A DNA stretch of 64,000 nt from Pyropia yezoensis (Eukaryota > Rhodophyta > Bangiophyceae > Bangiales > Bangiaceae). Location: the NCBI GenBank assembly GCA_009829735.1, contig CM020619.1:15567816-15631815 (forward strand). Reading direction: 5' to 3'. The number at the start of each line of letters is the position of its first letter. Within the stretch, counting starts at the first letter, position 1. Under the pieces are notes generated by a model. It was not told where the DNA came from and did not search any database. It saw nothing but the letters and a program-made list of their open reading frames with translations. This document shows, one piece after another, positions 52,224 to 61,992 of the stretch. Position numbers and translations under genes: made by a program.

Positions 52224-55200
52224 AGCAGCAACCGTCGTCAACAACGGTGAAAGATGCTCCTTTGGTTCCGGAAAACAAATCGTCACCCTTTGAAGGCCCG
52301 CGTCTCCGGCTACTGCTTTCTACTGCTTCTGTCAATGGCCATGTTGTAAAGGTGCTGTTCGACGACGGGTCTCCCATCAACGTCGTCTCCAGGCGCCTCA
52401 TGAAAACCCTGAATGTCAAGACCACTGAAACGGACTTCGCGGCAAACATGCCCGATGGACGTTCCCATGTACTCGCTGAAACCATTGAACCCTTAGAGAT
52501 TCACATCGGCCTTTACCAAGAACGACTACGGTTCGCCGTATGCGACCTCAGTGCGTACGACGTTATCCTCGGTAAGAAATGGCGCGATGACAAGGGCGCC
52601 AAGATCAACAACAAGAAGAACAAGATATCCTTTAAGTTCAACCACAAGAATATTTCTATCACCGCCTCCCTCAAGAAACCGGAGGGCCTCATTAGCCGGC
52701 AACGACTCGCACGTGACCTCATCCAAAGGACCCCTGTATTCGCCATCTACCTGCAGTCTGAAGACCCCTCGAGCAGATTTGACATCAACTCCATCATTAT
52801 GGGAGAAGCTGAAGACAAAAATGAAGTCCAACAGATTCTCAAGGAGTACGCTGACGTCTTCCCGGCTGAGCTCCCGGACGGACTCCCTCCCGATCGTAGT
52901 CACAAGTTTAGCATCAAGCTGACCGACGACGCTGAACCACGTCGCAGCGGTATTTACCGCCTCTCCGAGTGGGAGCTCGATGAACTCAAGACGCAACTTG
53001 CGACCCTGATTCGGAAGGGATTCATCCAGCCAAGTGCCTCACCATGGGGCTCCTCCGTTCTATTTGCGGCGAAGAAGGACGGCGGCTGGCGGATGTGCAT
53101 CGACTACCGAGCATTGAACAAGGCCACCATCAAGAATGCGTATCCTCTACCACGTATCGATGACATCTTTGATCAACTACGAAAGGCCAAGTATTTCACG
53201 AAGATTGACCTCCGCTCTGGCTACCACCAGATCCGGCTGGACCCTGACACCATCCCATTGACGGCGTTCCGGACCAAGTATGGATTCTACGAGTTTACTG
53301 TGCTACCCTTCGGACTGACGAACGCCCCCGCAGTCTTCATGAACTTGATGAACGATGTGTTCAGACCCTACCTGTACGACTTCATCTGCGTCTACTTAGA
53401 CGACATTTTGGTCTACGGCGAAACCTACGAGGATCATCTCAAGCACCTGAGAAAATCCCTGTCCAAGCTACGAGACCACAAGCTTTACGCCAAGGCAAGT
53501 AAGTGCCAATTCACTCGAACCACTGTCGATTACCTCGGCCACGTCATATCTGACGCAGGCTTTTCCATGAAGGACCAGAAGGTCCAAGCCATTCGGACGT
53601 GGGCAACCCCCAAGAGCAAGAAGGACGTGCAGTCCTTCCTCGGTATGGTCAACTTCTATCGCCGATTTATCAAGGGAATGGCCGCAGTTGCTACCCCTCT
53701 TACGAGGTTGACGGGGAAGGTCGACTTTGAGTGGACGCCGGACGCCCAAAAAGCCTTCGAGCAGCTGCGGACTCTGACAACAAGTGCATCGGTACTAAGG
53801 CCGTTTGACAAACGATATCCCATCTACGTGTCTACTGATGCCAGCGGGTATGCTATTGGCGCAGTCCTCGAACAAGACGACGGAAAGGGACGGCGTCCAG
53901 TGGCATTCTTCTCCCTGACCTTGAATATCCACGAACAACGCTACAGCATCCGCGAACGTGAGCTGCTCGCAGTGGTCCAAGCCATCCGGCACTGGCGCTG
54001 CTACCTCCACGGAAGACCCTTTGAGGTCCATACCGACCACGAGTCCCTGAGATACCTGCGAACCCAAGAAAGGCTGAACGACCGCCAAGTCAAGTGGCTT
54101 GAACTTCTGGACCAATTCCAGTTCAAGATTGTCCCGATCAAAGGCATCTCCAACGCCGTAGCTGATGCCCTTTCCAGGCAACCCCAAGATGCCCCTGACA
54201 AGCACGAACCCAACCAAGATCTCCTTAGTCGAGTGCTGACCAAGACCATTGACGAAACCCTCAAGAAAACTGAAATCAACAACCTCATGACCATCAACCA
54301 AAGTGATCAAGACCTTGCCACCCTAGAACAAGAGTACAAAGCGGACCCCGAATTTGCCGACCTAGCCAAGGACCCGGTATCTCCCTACCGGTTTCATATG
54401 AGGTATTTGAAACGAGGTGACCGTACGTGCATCCCCGCTGGTACTCTACGTCAAAGACTCCTCCACGACTACCATGACGTCCCGTGCCAAGGGCACATGG
54501 GAGTGAAGAAAACCACCCAGGCCGTTGCTTCCAATTACTACTGCAAGTCTATGCGGCAGGACATCCAAAGATACGTACAATCATGTGATTCGTGCCAGCG
54601 GAACAAGGCTAGCACTCATTCACCTCTGGGTCATCTCAAACCACTCGAACCCCCAAGCCAAAGATGGGCAAGTGTCTCCATGGACTTTATCACCCCACTG
54701 CCACTGACACCACGAGGCCACAACGGCATTTATGTCGTTGTTGACCGACTCACCAAGATGATTCGCCTGGCACCAATGAAGCCGGAATGTACAGCGCCGG
54801 TCACAGCTCAGCTTTACCACGATCACGTCTATCGCAACCACGGCCTACCTCAAGAAGTCGTCTGTGACCGCGACCCCATCTTTTTCTCCAACTTCTGGCG
54901 GTCACTGACAAAGATCCTCAAGGTCAAGATCAAAGCCTCATGGGCCTACCACCCGCAGACGGACGGCCAAACTGAGATTATGAACAAGAAAATTGAAGAA
55001 ATCCTCAGAAACTTCGTCAACCATCATCAAGGCGACTGGGATCTTTTCCTCGTTGGCGCGGAAGTTGCGTACAACCGGTCACCTAATGCCGTAACCACGT
55101 ACTCTCCATTTTTCTTGAACTACGGGTTTGAACCAAGGACCGTGCCTATGGACATCCTCGACAGCAGGGACTCAAATCTTCCTGCTGTGTCGGATTGGCT

Positions 55201-55738
55201 ATCCAGCCTCCACGATGCTCAAAAGACGGCTATCGCCGCCATCAAGAGCGCCAATGAGACGCGCGCGGCGTACGTAAACCGTCATCGCCGACCATGCGCA
55301 ATCGCTGTGGGCGACCACGTACTCCTCAGCACCAAGAACCTCTTGCCCGACGCTTTTCAAGGCGCTCGTAAGCTGATGCCCAAATACTCCGGACCCTACA
55401 AAGTCACGGAGAGCATCAATGACGTCACGTTCCGTCTCGATCTTCCTCAAGCTGTCCTCGATCGCAAAGTTCACAACGCCTTCCATGCCAGCCTCCTGAA
55501 GCCGTACCGCGCTGATCCGTATGGTCGACTTCCTCCTGTTCCACCCCCGGTTGCATTTCCGGATGGCTCGGTCGAGTATGAAGTGGACTCCATTGTACGG
55601 TCACGAAAGCGCCGTGGACGACTGCAGTACCTCGTCAAATGGAAAGGCTGCGACATCAGCGAGAACTCTTGGCTGACAAAGCAAGACCTTGTGAACGCCC
55701 CTGAAGTTTTAGACGCGTTTCTTCGACGCGCGTCCTAA
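52202..55738 (+). CDS. Ty3/gypsy pol polyprotein (protease, RT, RNase H, integrase, chromodomain)
   Basis: The intact frame is expressed by -1 frameshift from gag. Numbering residues from 52247, the protease motif [12 protein letters not shown] lies at about residue 37; the usual D-[ST]-G is D-D-G here. The reverse transcriptase (about 245-420) includes [16 protein letters not shown] and YLDD at 383-386. RNase H (about 524-605) starts [14 protein letters not shown]. Integrase has a zinc domain ([13 protein letters not shown] ... CDSCQRNK) and the DDE residues in [18 protein letters not shown] and [17 protein letters not shown]. The C-terminal chromodomain (about 1105-1160; [15 protein letters not shown]) would tether the integrase to modified chromatin and bias insertion. 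The stop codon overlaps the polypurine tract. Confidence 0.96.
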   Translation, partial: PKRPTELKQQPSSTTVKDAPLVPENKSSPFEGPRLRLLLSTASVNGHVVKVLFDDGSPINVVSRRLMKTLNVKTTETDFAANMPDGRSHVLAETIEPLEIHIGLYQERLRFAVCDLSAYDVILGKKWRDDKGAKINNKKNKISFKFNHKNISITASLKKPEGLISRQRLARDLIQRTPVFAIYLQSEDPSSRFDINSIIMGEAEDKNEVQQILKEYADVFPAELPDGLPPDRSHKFSIKLTDDAEPRRSGIYRLSEWELDELKTQLATLIRKGFIQPSASPWGSSVLFAAKKDGGWRMCIDYRALNKATIKNAYPLPRIDDIFDQLRKAKYFTKIDLRSGYHQIRLDPDTIPLTAFRTKYGFYEFTVLPFGLTNAPAVFMNLMNDVFRPYLYDFICVYLDDILVYGETYEDHLKHLRKSLSKLRDHKLYAKASKCQFTRTTVDYLGHVISDAGFSMKDQKVQAIRTWATPKSKKDVQSFLGMVNFYRRFIKGMAAVATPLTRLTGKVDFEWTPDAQKAFEQLRTLTTSASVLRPFDKRYPIYVSTDASGYAIGAVLEQDDGKGRRPVAFFSLTLNIHEQRYSIRERELLAVVQAIRHWRCYLHGRPFEVHTDHESLRYLRTQERLNDRQVKWLELLDQFQFKIVPIKGISNAVADALSRQPQDAPDKHEPNQDLLSRVLTKTIDETLKKTEINNLMTINQSDQDLATLEQEYKADPEFADLAKDPVSPYRFHMRYLKRGDRTCIPAGTLRQRLLHDYHDVPCQGHMGVKKTTQAVASNYYCKSMRQDIQRYVQSCDSCQRNKASTHSPLGHLKPLEPPSQRWASVSMDFITPLPLTPRGHNGIYVVVDRLTKMIRLAPMKPECTAPVTAQLYHDHVYRNHGLPQEVVCDRDPIFFSNFWRSLTKILKVKIKASWAYHPQTDGQTEIMNKKIEEILRNFVNHHQGDWDLFLVGAEVAYNRSPNAVTTYSPFFLNYGFEPRTVPMDILDSRDSNLPAVSDWLSSLHDAQKTAIAAIKSANETRAAYVNRHRRPCAIAVGDHVLLSTKNLLPDAFQGARKLMPKYSGPYKVTESINDVTFRLDLPQAVLDRKVHNAFHASLLKPYRADPYGRLPPVPPPVAFPDGSVEYEVDSIVRSRKRRGRLQYLVKWKGCDISENSWLTKQDLVNAPEVLDAFLRRAS

Positions 55739-55749
55739 GGGGGGGGAGG
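55737..55749 (+). promoter_or_regulatory. Polypurine tract
   Basis: AAGGGGGGGGAGG directly precedes the 3' LTR, the normal place for the plus-strand DNA primer. It overlaps the last two bases of the pol stop codon. Confidence 0.9.
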
Positions 55750-56670
55750 TGTAAGGATTCGCCCCTTAAATCCCCACCCGGAACCCAGGGGATATGGACT
55801 GGGACCTCTCCTTACATGTCCGGCCCCGATAACTCCCCCCAAGACACATCAATTCCCCACTACCCTGGGCGACACCACGCTGTATCCCTGACATTTTGCG
55901 GACGTCGGCCGACCGCACGAAAGCCGCCGTCAACGCACTGTCGGAACCCTGTCATGGACGTCGAAACCCGACAGCGAGGAGCGAGTGACATCGTCCACCA
56001 ACCACGGGCGGACATCCCCGTCTGTGCTGCCTGAATTTTATTCTCTGCGCTGCTTGAAAGCTGGCATCAAGGACCAGTCACATGATTCACCGACACTGAG
56101 GACACCGCACATCCTCGCTGGCGGCTGAGTGCGATATGACTGGCTCGCCGGCTTTTGGATTGATTCAATTTGGCCTTGCTGGCCCTTACAGCCAGTCGGA
56201 CCTTCTGGCCGACGGGCGTGTGGAGCCGGCTGGTGGGGCGCGCTGGGCGCCATCCACGGGACCTCCATCGTTTCGGGCAAACTGGGGCTGCACTCCTTTA
56301 GTGCGCACGCCCGCCCATGCTTTGTTCTGAGAGACATGCTTTGTTTTTGGACCGTTCTGTGCCTACCGGCGGTGCGATGGGGAAACGCATGCTTTGGGGC
56401 ACCTCGGGTGCCCCGACGCGAGTATATAGTGCGTGGATGTCGGCGCCACCGGGGGAGACGAGAGGGGCAACCACAGACACAGACCAAAGACACTGTTTAC
56501 CTTTTGTACCCTCGATCCCCACCGACGTCGCGCCCATCTTCTTCCCCAGACCCACCCCCGTCGAGAGCACCGTCCTCTTCCCCGTGCCCCGCCGCCCCAT
56601 TGGCTCACAGGGCCCGCTGACACCCCCACGAGTACGTTGAGGGCTCCCCGGTTTTAGGTGGGTCCTCACA
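55750..56670 (+). repeat. 3' LTR
   Basis: 921 bp, starting TGTAAGGATTCGCCCC and ending GGTCCTCACA, followed by the target duplication GTGGC. Confidence 0.97.
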
Positions 56671-57222
56671 GTGGCGGCCGCCGCGCTCGCATCGGCCCTC
56701 GACACCGCCGGCTCCGGACCGGCCGACGGGCTCGCCTCGACCTCTGCGCGCGCCCCCATTCCAACGCCGTCCAAGAAGGCCAGGACGGGAGCGTGGGCCA
56801 GCCCTGCCTCGGGCGCCCCCACCCTGCGACCGGCACCACCCAAAGCCGGCCACGTGGCTGCGCCGGTCGTCCCTGCCCACGAGACCACGGGGGCGTCCTC
56901 CCCCCCCACCCGGCCGGCCAAGAAGGTGCGCCGGACGCCAACGAGTACCCGCCGGGCGCCCTCCCCCCGCCCGCCACCCCGCCGGGATGCCCGGCGCTCC
57001 ACTCGTGGGACTCCCGCTCCCCCTCCTCCCCCACTGGGGGACGCACGACGCTCCAATCTTGCAGTACCCGCGCTGGTCAGTGCCTTAGCCGCCACAACCG
57101 CGCCGGGTCAACCCTCCGCTGCCGCCACCACGACCAGCTCCATTGCTGCGGCCACGATCACCTCCCAGCCGCCCACCGGTGGCCGCATCGCGGCTGCGCG
57201 CCCGCGGCGGGGGGGGCGATGA
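56671..57222 (+). pseudogene. Separated C-terminal part of the pogo/Fot-type transposase
   Basis: Starting at the duplicated target GTGGC, the frame reads AAAALASALDTAGSGPADGL in the phase left at 49100 and runs 183 codons to a stop at 57222. It is Ala/Pro/Thr/Arg-rich with KKARTG and AKKVRR basic clusters that may be nuclear-localisation signals. Before the insertion the protein would have been about 818 residues. It has no start codon of its own. Confidence 0.85.
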
Positions 57223-57930
57223 CGCGTTACTTGGAGGATGGCAGGCACGAGCGAGGAAGGGTGAGGCGAGACGGTGACGGGGGGGGGCGAGGGGAGTTGT
57301 ACCCCCGTGCTCCGCGGTAAGGCCAGGCCAGGAGGGCGTGAAAGAGAGGGCGCGTCCGGGCCGCGTCGGGGGAGGAGGGACGGTGGTGATAGCGGGTGAG
57401 CCGCCATGTTGGGACCACGCGGCGGGGGGGGCGGGGGGAGAGGGGCAGTGCGGGTGGAGAGCGGGCGGGGGGGGAGGCAAAGGGAGGGGAGCAGCGCGTC
57501 CCCGACACATCGCCGCGTGCTTTGCCACCATATCGACAGCAGAGGGAGAGGGGCAGGCCAGCAGGATGGTCGGGTGGAGTTGGTCGGCAGGTGGGTGGGG
57601 AGCAGCGCCGTCGCGGGTGCCAGGGATGCCTGCTGGAGGAGCTTTGTTTGCAGATGGCCGCCTGCCGTGGCTGCCTGGAATCCGACGAAGTCGGGGCTGA
57701 CAGTGATCGAGATTACCTGCCATCCAGAGCTACAACGGCGTCTCTTAACGTACCGGATGGCGGCCGCGGCTACGTCGCCGGCTTGTATTCTTTGTGTTTC
57801 TTCTTCGTCGCATAAAAGCAAGCAACTCACGGGCTATAAACGGGTGTGTCGCGACACTGGCTACGACCGCGTATAAGATGGGAACAATTATTTATCGTCG
57901 AAAAGTGCACGTCTTATGACGTCCCCCCTG
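57223..57930. other. 3' flank of the pogo-type element
   Basis: A G-rich segment is followed by less GC-rich DNA with ATAAAAGC and GCTATAAAC words near 57810-57840. No gene is recognised. The right end of the pogo-type element was not identified. Confidence 0.3.
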
Positions 57931-58850
57931 TACGAGGCCAATAATATTTCCACCCCCCCGAAATTTGGTCTCGACCGCCCCCCTTCTTGCGTCTCAAACT
58001 CGGCTATAAAGCAACGCCCCAGGGGTTTCTTGGGCTCGCTGTGCTCCTGAGGACGTCTTCTATCTTTCTGAGTCAACATATTGCCACCTCCTCTGAACTC
58101 ACGGAGTAGAGCTGGCCTCAGGTTGGACAGAGTCGAGCACAGGAAAAGCTGGACAGTGCCACTCCTGCAGCCTTGTAGCAGTGCTGTTCTGAGCATACGA
58201 CTTCTTCATCAGGACACAGATGGAGTGCTCATATTGCATGAGTGCCGTATGTATCTTTCCCGCAGCGTCTGTGGCAGATGCACATCACGTTCTCCCTTGA
58301 GGACTGAGACAGCCGGAGCTCCTGTTCTTTCATCGCCTCGTGCTGCGGAACGACAGGGATGGAATTGCTCTTGAGGGGTACCCATGTCACTAGCGAACTG
58401 CGTTCCGTGCAGGTGAAGCCTCTGTCGCCTCTCTAGTTACCAGTACCGAAGCCTTACACGGTTGCGACCCCCAGCCCGTACATGAGTCGGCCATCGTGTG
58501 CATCTGCCACAGATGCTGCGGGAAAGATACATACGGCACTCATGCAATATGAGCACTCCATCTGTGTCATGATGAAGAAGTCGTATGCTCAGAACAGCAC
58601 TGCTACAAGGCTGCAGGAGTGGCACTGTCCAGATTTTCCTGTGCTCGACTCTGTCCAACCTGAGGCCAGCTCTACTCCGTGAGTTCAGAGGAGGTGGCAA
58701 TGTGTTGACACAGAAAGATAGAAGACGTCCTCAGGAGCACAGCGAGCCCAAGAAACCCCTGGGGCGTTGCTTTATAGCCGAGTTTGAGACGCAAGAAGGG
58801 GGGCGGTCGAGACCAAATTTCGGGGGGGTGGAAATATTATTGGCCTCGTA
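57931..58850. mobile_element. Foldback element, 354-bp inverted arms around a 212-bp loop
   Basis: The arms 57931-58284 and 58497-58850 are inverted copies of equal length differing at roughly six or seven places (TACGAGGCCAATAATATTTC at the outer ends, GATGCACA at the inner ends). The spacer 58285-58496 shares nothing with the arms. The arms contain a frame of about 90 codons (PQEHSEPKKPLGRCF) in both copies. It is not recognisable and is probably not a gene. No target duplication was found. Confidence 0.9.
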
Positions 58851-58852
58851 TT

Positions 58853-59141
58853 GTACGTCGTTCCCGCCTACAAGACACAGACGATGGGAACACAGGCCAT
58901 TGGACGCTTGCCAAAGGGACAATGCCGCCCGCCTTACAATTACCAACCAAATTGTACTGCGTGGTAGTCGAAAATCACGCGGGGTGGCGGTATCCTTTGC
59001 TCCCCCCCCTGACAGTTTGACTGACATAGCCCTACGAGGCGTGGCGGCTGCCTGTTGGACCCACTGCCAACCGCCGAGCGGCCGCCGTCACGCACGCACG
59101 CGCGCGTGGGTGCACGCTGCACCAGAGGGCGCGACCTCGAC
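58853..59141 (+). repeat. 287-bp dispersed repeat, copy B
   Basis: This is the same sequence and orientation as 39521-39807. It begins two bases after the foldback element's right arm, so the foldback may have inserted at its edge. Confidence 0.85.
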
Positions 59142-59555
59142 GGCGACGCCGCCGTCACGCGTCGGCCGCTGCGGCCGCCGACCGCTCACCCCCCCCCTCG
59201 GGGGAGGGTGAGGCCGGGGGACCCCCCGCCGCACCCCTCAGGGGGGCTTGCTCGGCTAACAAGCAGCTCCCCCCTACAACCAACCAGCCGGCCTGCGTGG
59301 CACTCTTGTTGCCTCGTCCCGCTCCCCCCCCCCCCCCTCCGCCCCACCGGCAGCTTTGCCTAGGGCGATGGGCCGACGGGCACGGGCAACAAGGGGCGGG
59401 ATCCGCTCCCCGCCAGAGGGGGCGCGGTTCAACACGCCCAGTTGGCGGCGCCCCGCCAAAAGCAGCGGCGGCTCAAGGCAGGGAGGCTAGGGCGGGTGGG
59501 TGGTGGGTGGGAAGGGGTCGGACGCCCCCCCACTTTCCTTCCCTCCGCCCCCCTC

Positions 59556-59556
<1 letters not shown>

Positions 59557-59593
<37 letters not shown>
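59557..59593. repeat. C37 homopolymer
   Basis: This is the longest homopolymer in the window. Its complement is a G37 run. Confidence 0.95.
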
Positions 59594-59594
<1 letters not shown>

Positions 59595-59944
59595 CAACCA
59601 CACCCCCCCCGCCCGTTTCACCGCATGGCGTGCGCGGCCGCGGGCGCGGCGGCAGCGCCGCGGGCCGACGCCGCGGCCCGCCCGCCCGCCCGCCCGGCCG
59701 GGTCGTTCAACAAGGACCCTCATGAGGATCCCATTGCTTTCGCTATCTACGTCACGGCCGCCGACGGCGGCGGCAACGTCGCCGTCCCCACCGCCCGCCG
59801 CCGCTACCCGAGCCCGCATTCTTCATCACGCAAAAAGGGGGGGGGGGAGCGGAAGGGGGGGGGTGCGGGGGGGGGGGGGGGGGGGGGAGGGGGTTGCACG
59901 CGCTCCCCTTGCCCCCTCTTCCTCGTCACACACGCTTGTGCACA

Positions 59945-60131
59945 CTGCGGCGCGTCCACACTCCCCCCTGCGGCGCGTCCACACTCCCCCCCTGCGGCGC
60001 GTCCACACTCCCCCCCTGCGGCGCGTCCACACGCGCCACCCCCCCCCCCCCCCACCCCACCCCCCCCCACCCCCCCGTCCCTTGCGTCCCATACGCCCAC
60101 CCCCTGCACACTGCGGCGCGTCCACGCTCCC
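59945..60131 (+). repeat. 25-26-bp tandem repeat (CTGCGGCGCGTCCACACTCC)
   Basis: Four consecutive copies lie at 59945-60033, each followed by a variable C run, and one further copy lies near 60110-60131. Confidence 0.85.
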
Positions 60132-61745
60132 CCCCCCCCGCCAGTCCCTCCACCGCCGTGCCGTGCATTTTTTCTTTTTTGGACGGGAGGATAGGGGGGG
60201 GGGGGGGGGGTGCTGACGCCCCCCAAGCCAGCTTGTCCCCTCTCCCGCCCGGCGCGCCCGTGGCGCCAGTGCACTCTCTCTCCCCCCCCCCCCCCCCCAC
60301 CCCCTACGACGGGCCGCCAGTGTGTCCCTAGTTGGGTGGCCAGTGTGGAGGCGCCTCCATTTGTGTAGGGCGGGTCCATATCCCCACGGCGAGTGTGTCG
60401 GCCCAACACCCCGCTCTGCCGTCCGCCCGCCAAGCGGGACACGCTGTTCGCCGCCCCTTGCTGTTCTATTTCTTCCCCCGTGCCTCGTGCACTCCCGCCG
60501 TTCCGCCCCGCCCCGCCCCGTACTGGGGGGGGGGGGGGGGGGTGGCGGCGGCGACGGCCAACGCGCACGCGAACGGCAGCAGCTGCAGGGCCCCTCCCGT
60601 CCCCTCCCACCCACGCCCACCGCCACCAACCCCCTCGCCGTCGTCCCTGCCGCCAACCCCCCCCGCCCCCTGTGCATTGTTGTCCACCCCCCACTCCCCT
60701 CTCCTCCCCCCCCCCTTTTTGCACTCTCTTGCGCGCCGCCGTCGCCGCCGCCGCTGCGGGGGGGTCGCGCGGGCCGCCCCCTTTCCCCCCTCCCCCCCCC
60801 CCCCCCCTTCCTCCTCCGCCGCCGGCAGCCCCACCAGCCCCGCTGGCGGCTGCTGCTCCCGCGCCCCCGTGCCACACCGCACGCGTGCCGCCTGTTGCAA
60901 GGGCGCAATGGGAAGAGGGGGGGGGCACGGCAAGGGGGGGGGGGGGGGGGGGGAGGCACCGCCCCGCTGGCGTCCGCGGCGGAGGGCGGCGACAGCGGCG
61001 GCGGTGGGGGCAGACCAATTCCGGCCGCCCCCCCACCACCCCCCCCCCCCCGGCCTTCACTCCCGCACCGATTCCTGCCACGCCATCAGTGACGGGTGGG
61101 GGTTGGGGTTGGCGGCGGTGGGGTACGACCGGCGGCGGCGGCGGCTGGACGCGACGGCGGCTGAGGCGGCGGTGGCGGCGGCGGCGGCGGCGGCGACAGC
61201 GTCGGTGGGAGCGGCTGCAGTGGCCAGACGGCTCGCATGGGAAGGGGGGGTGTGGGTACGGCCGGCGGTGCGCCCTGCTGCCGCCGCCGCCGGACAGGGG
61301 GAGCGGGGGTGGGGCGCCTGCCGCGCCGCGGCGCCCCGTCCCCGCCGCCCCCCCTTCCCTGTCGGACCGGCGCGGCGGGGCGCGGCCGGCGGGGGCGGCT
61401 GAGACTCGTGGTCCCACTGGCCACCCCCGGCCCGGCGGCGGTCCCCCTTATCCCCTCCTCCACTCACTCCCCCCCGCGCCCCCCCCCTCTTCAAACGCAA
61501 AAGAGGGGGGGGGGCGGGCGGGTGGGCGGGCGGGCGGGCGAGCGAGTGGGGGGGGGGCGGGTGGTGGTGGCACCCCCCGCCCCTACACTAGAAGGCGGGG
61601 CGGGTCCCCCCACCCGGCGGGGGGCGTGGCGGGCGGCCGCCCCCTGTGCCCCTTTTCTTTTTTTTCCAACATGCAGGGGGAGGGGAGGGGAGGGGAGGCC
61701 GGGGGAGCAAGGACAGGGGTGGGGGGGGGGAGCGGATGTGGACTG

Positions 61746-61751
61746 TATAAG
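61746..61751 (+). promoter_or_regulatory. TATA box of the GH16 gene
   Basis: GACTGTATAAGAGGG stands 247 bp before the GH16 start codon in otherwise GC-rich DNA. It would give a 5' UTR of roughly 215 nt. Confidence 0.5.
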
Positions 61752-61992
61752 AGGGTGCCGCGGCGGGTCACGCACACCCCACCCCCCCGCGTCCCCTCAA
61801 CCACCCTAGCTCACCACGGTGGGCAAGCGACGTCAGGGGGGCTGGTGCTGGACGGTGGTCGTTGAGGGCGTCGGCGGCGGCGGTGCGGCGGCGCCAGCAG
61901 TGGGGCTCCATCGGGACCACGCGGCGGCGGCGGCGGCGGCCACCACCTCCCTCCCATCCCCCACCACCCGCCCCCTCCCCCCATTCGTAGGC

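Larger units (their letters stand above)
49101..56670 (+). mobile_element. Complete Ty3/gypsy chromovirus LTR retrotransposon (7,570 bp)
   Basis: Two 921-bp LTRs (TG...CA ends) flank, in order, a primer-binding site, an extra zinc-finger frame, gag, a -1 frameshift site, pol with a C-terminal chromodomain, and a polypurine tract. The 5-bp target duplication GTGGC (49096-49100 and 56671-56675) is exact. Domain order RT-RNaseH-integrase defines Ty3/gypsy and the chromodomain defines the chromovirus branch. Gag and pol are uninterrupted and only two LTR differences were seen, so the insertion is young. It sits inside the pogo/Fot-type transposase gene. Confidence 0.97.
59142..61992. other. C/G-rich region upstream of the GH16 gene
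   Basis: The region holds very long C and G runs and a 25-bp tandem repeat. The best coding candidate is a plus-strand frame from ATG 59625 (AGSFNKDPHEDPIAFAIYVT, then AADGGGNVAVPTARRR); it could be a short first exon, but its continuation is lost in G runs at about 59837-59890. Another less biased stretch is near 61080-61240 (ISDGWGLGLAAVGYD). Minus-strand frames of 377 and 537 codons are composition artefacts. Confidence 0.3.

Noticed and set aside
57888-59211. The ~90-codon frame present in both arms of the foldback element
   Set aside because: It appears twice because the arms are copies; there is no domain and no independent conservation.
59804-61417. 537- and 377-codon minus-strand frames
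   Set aside because: They read through G/C homopolymers and the 25-bp tandem repeat, giving GGVWTRRR-type repeats only.
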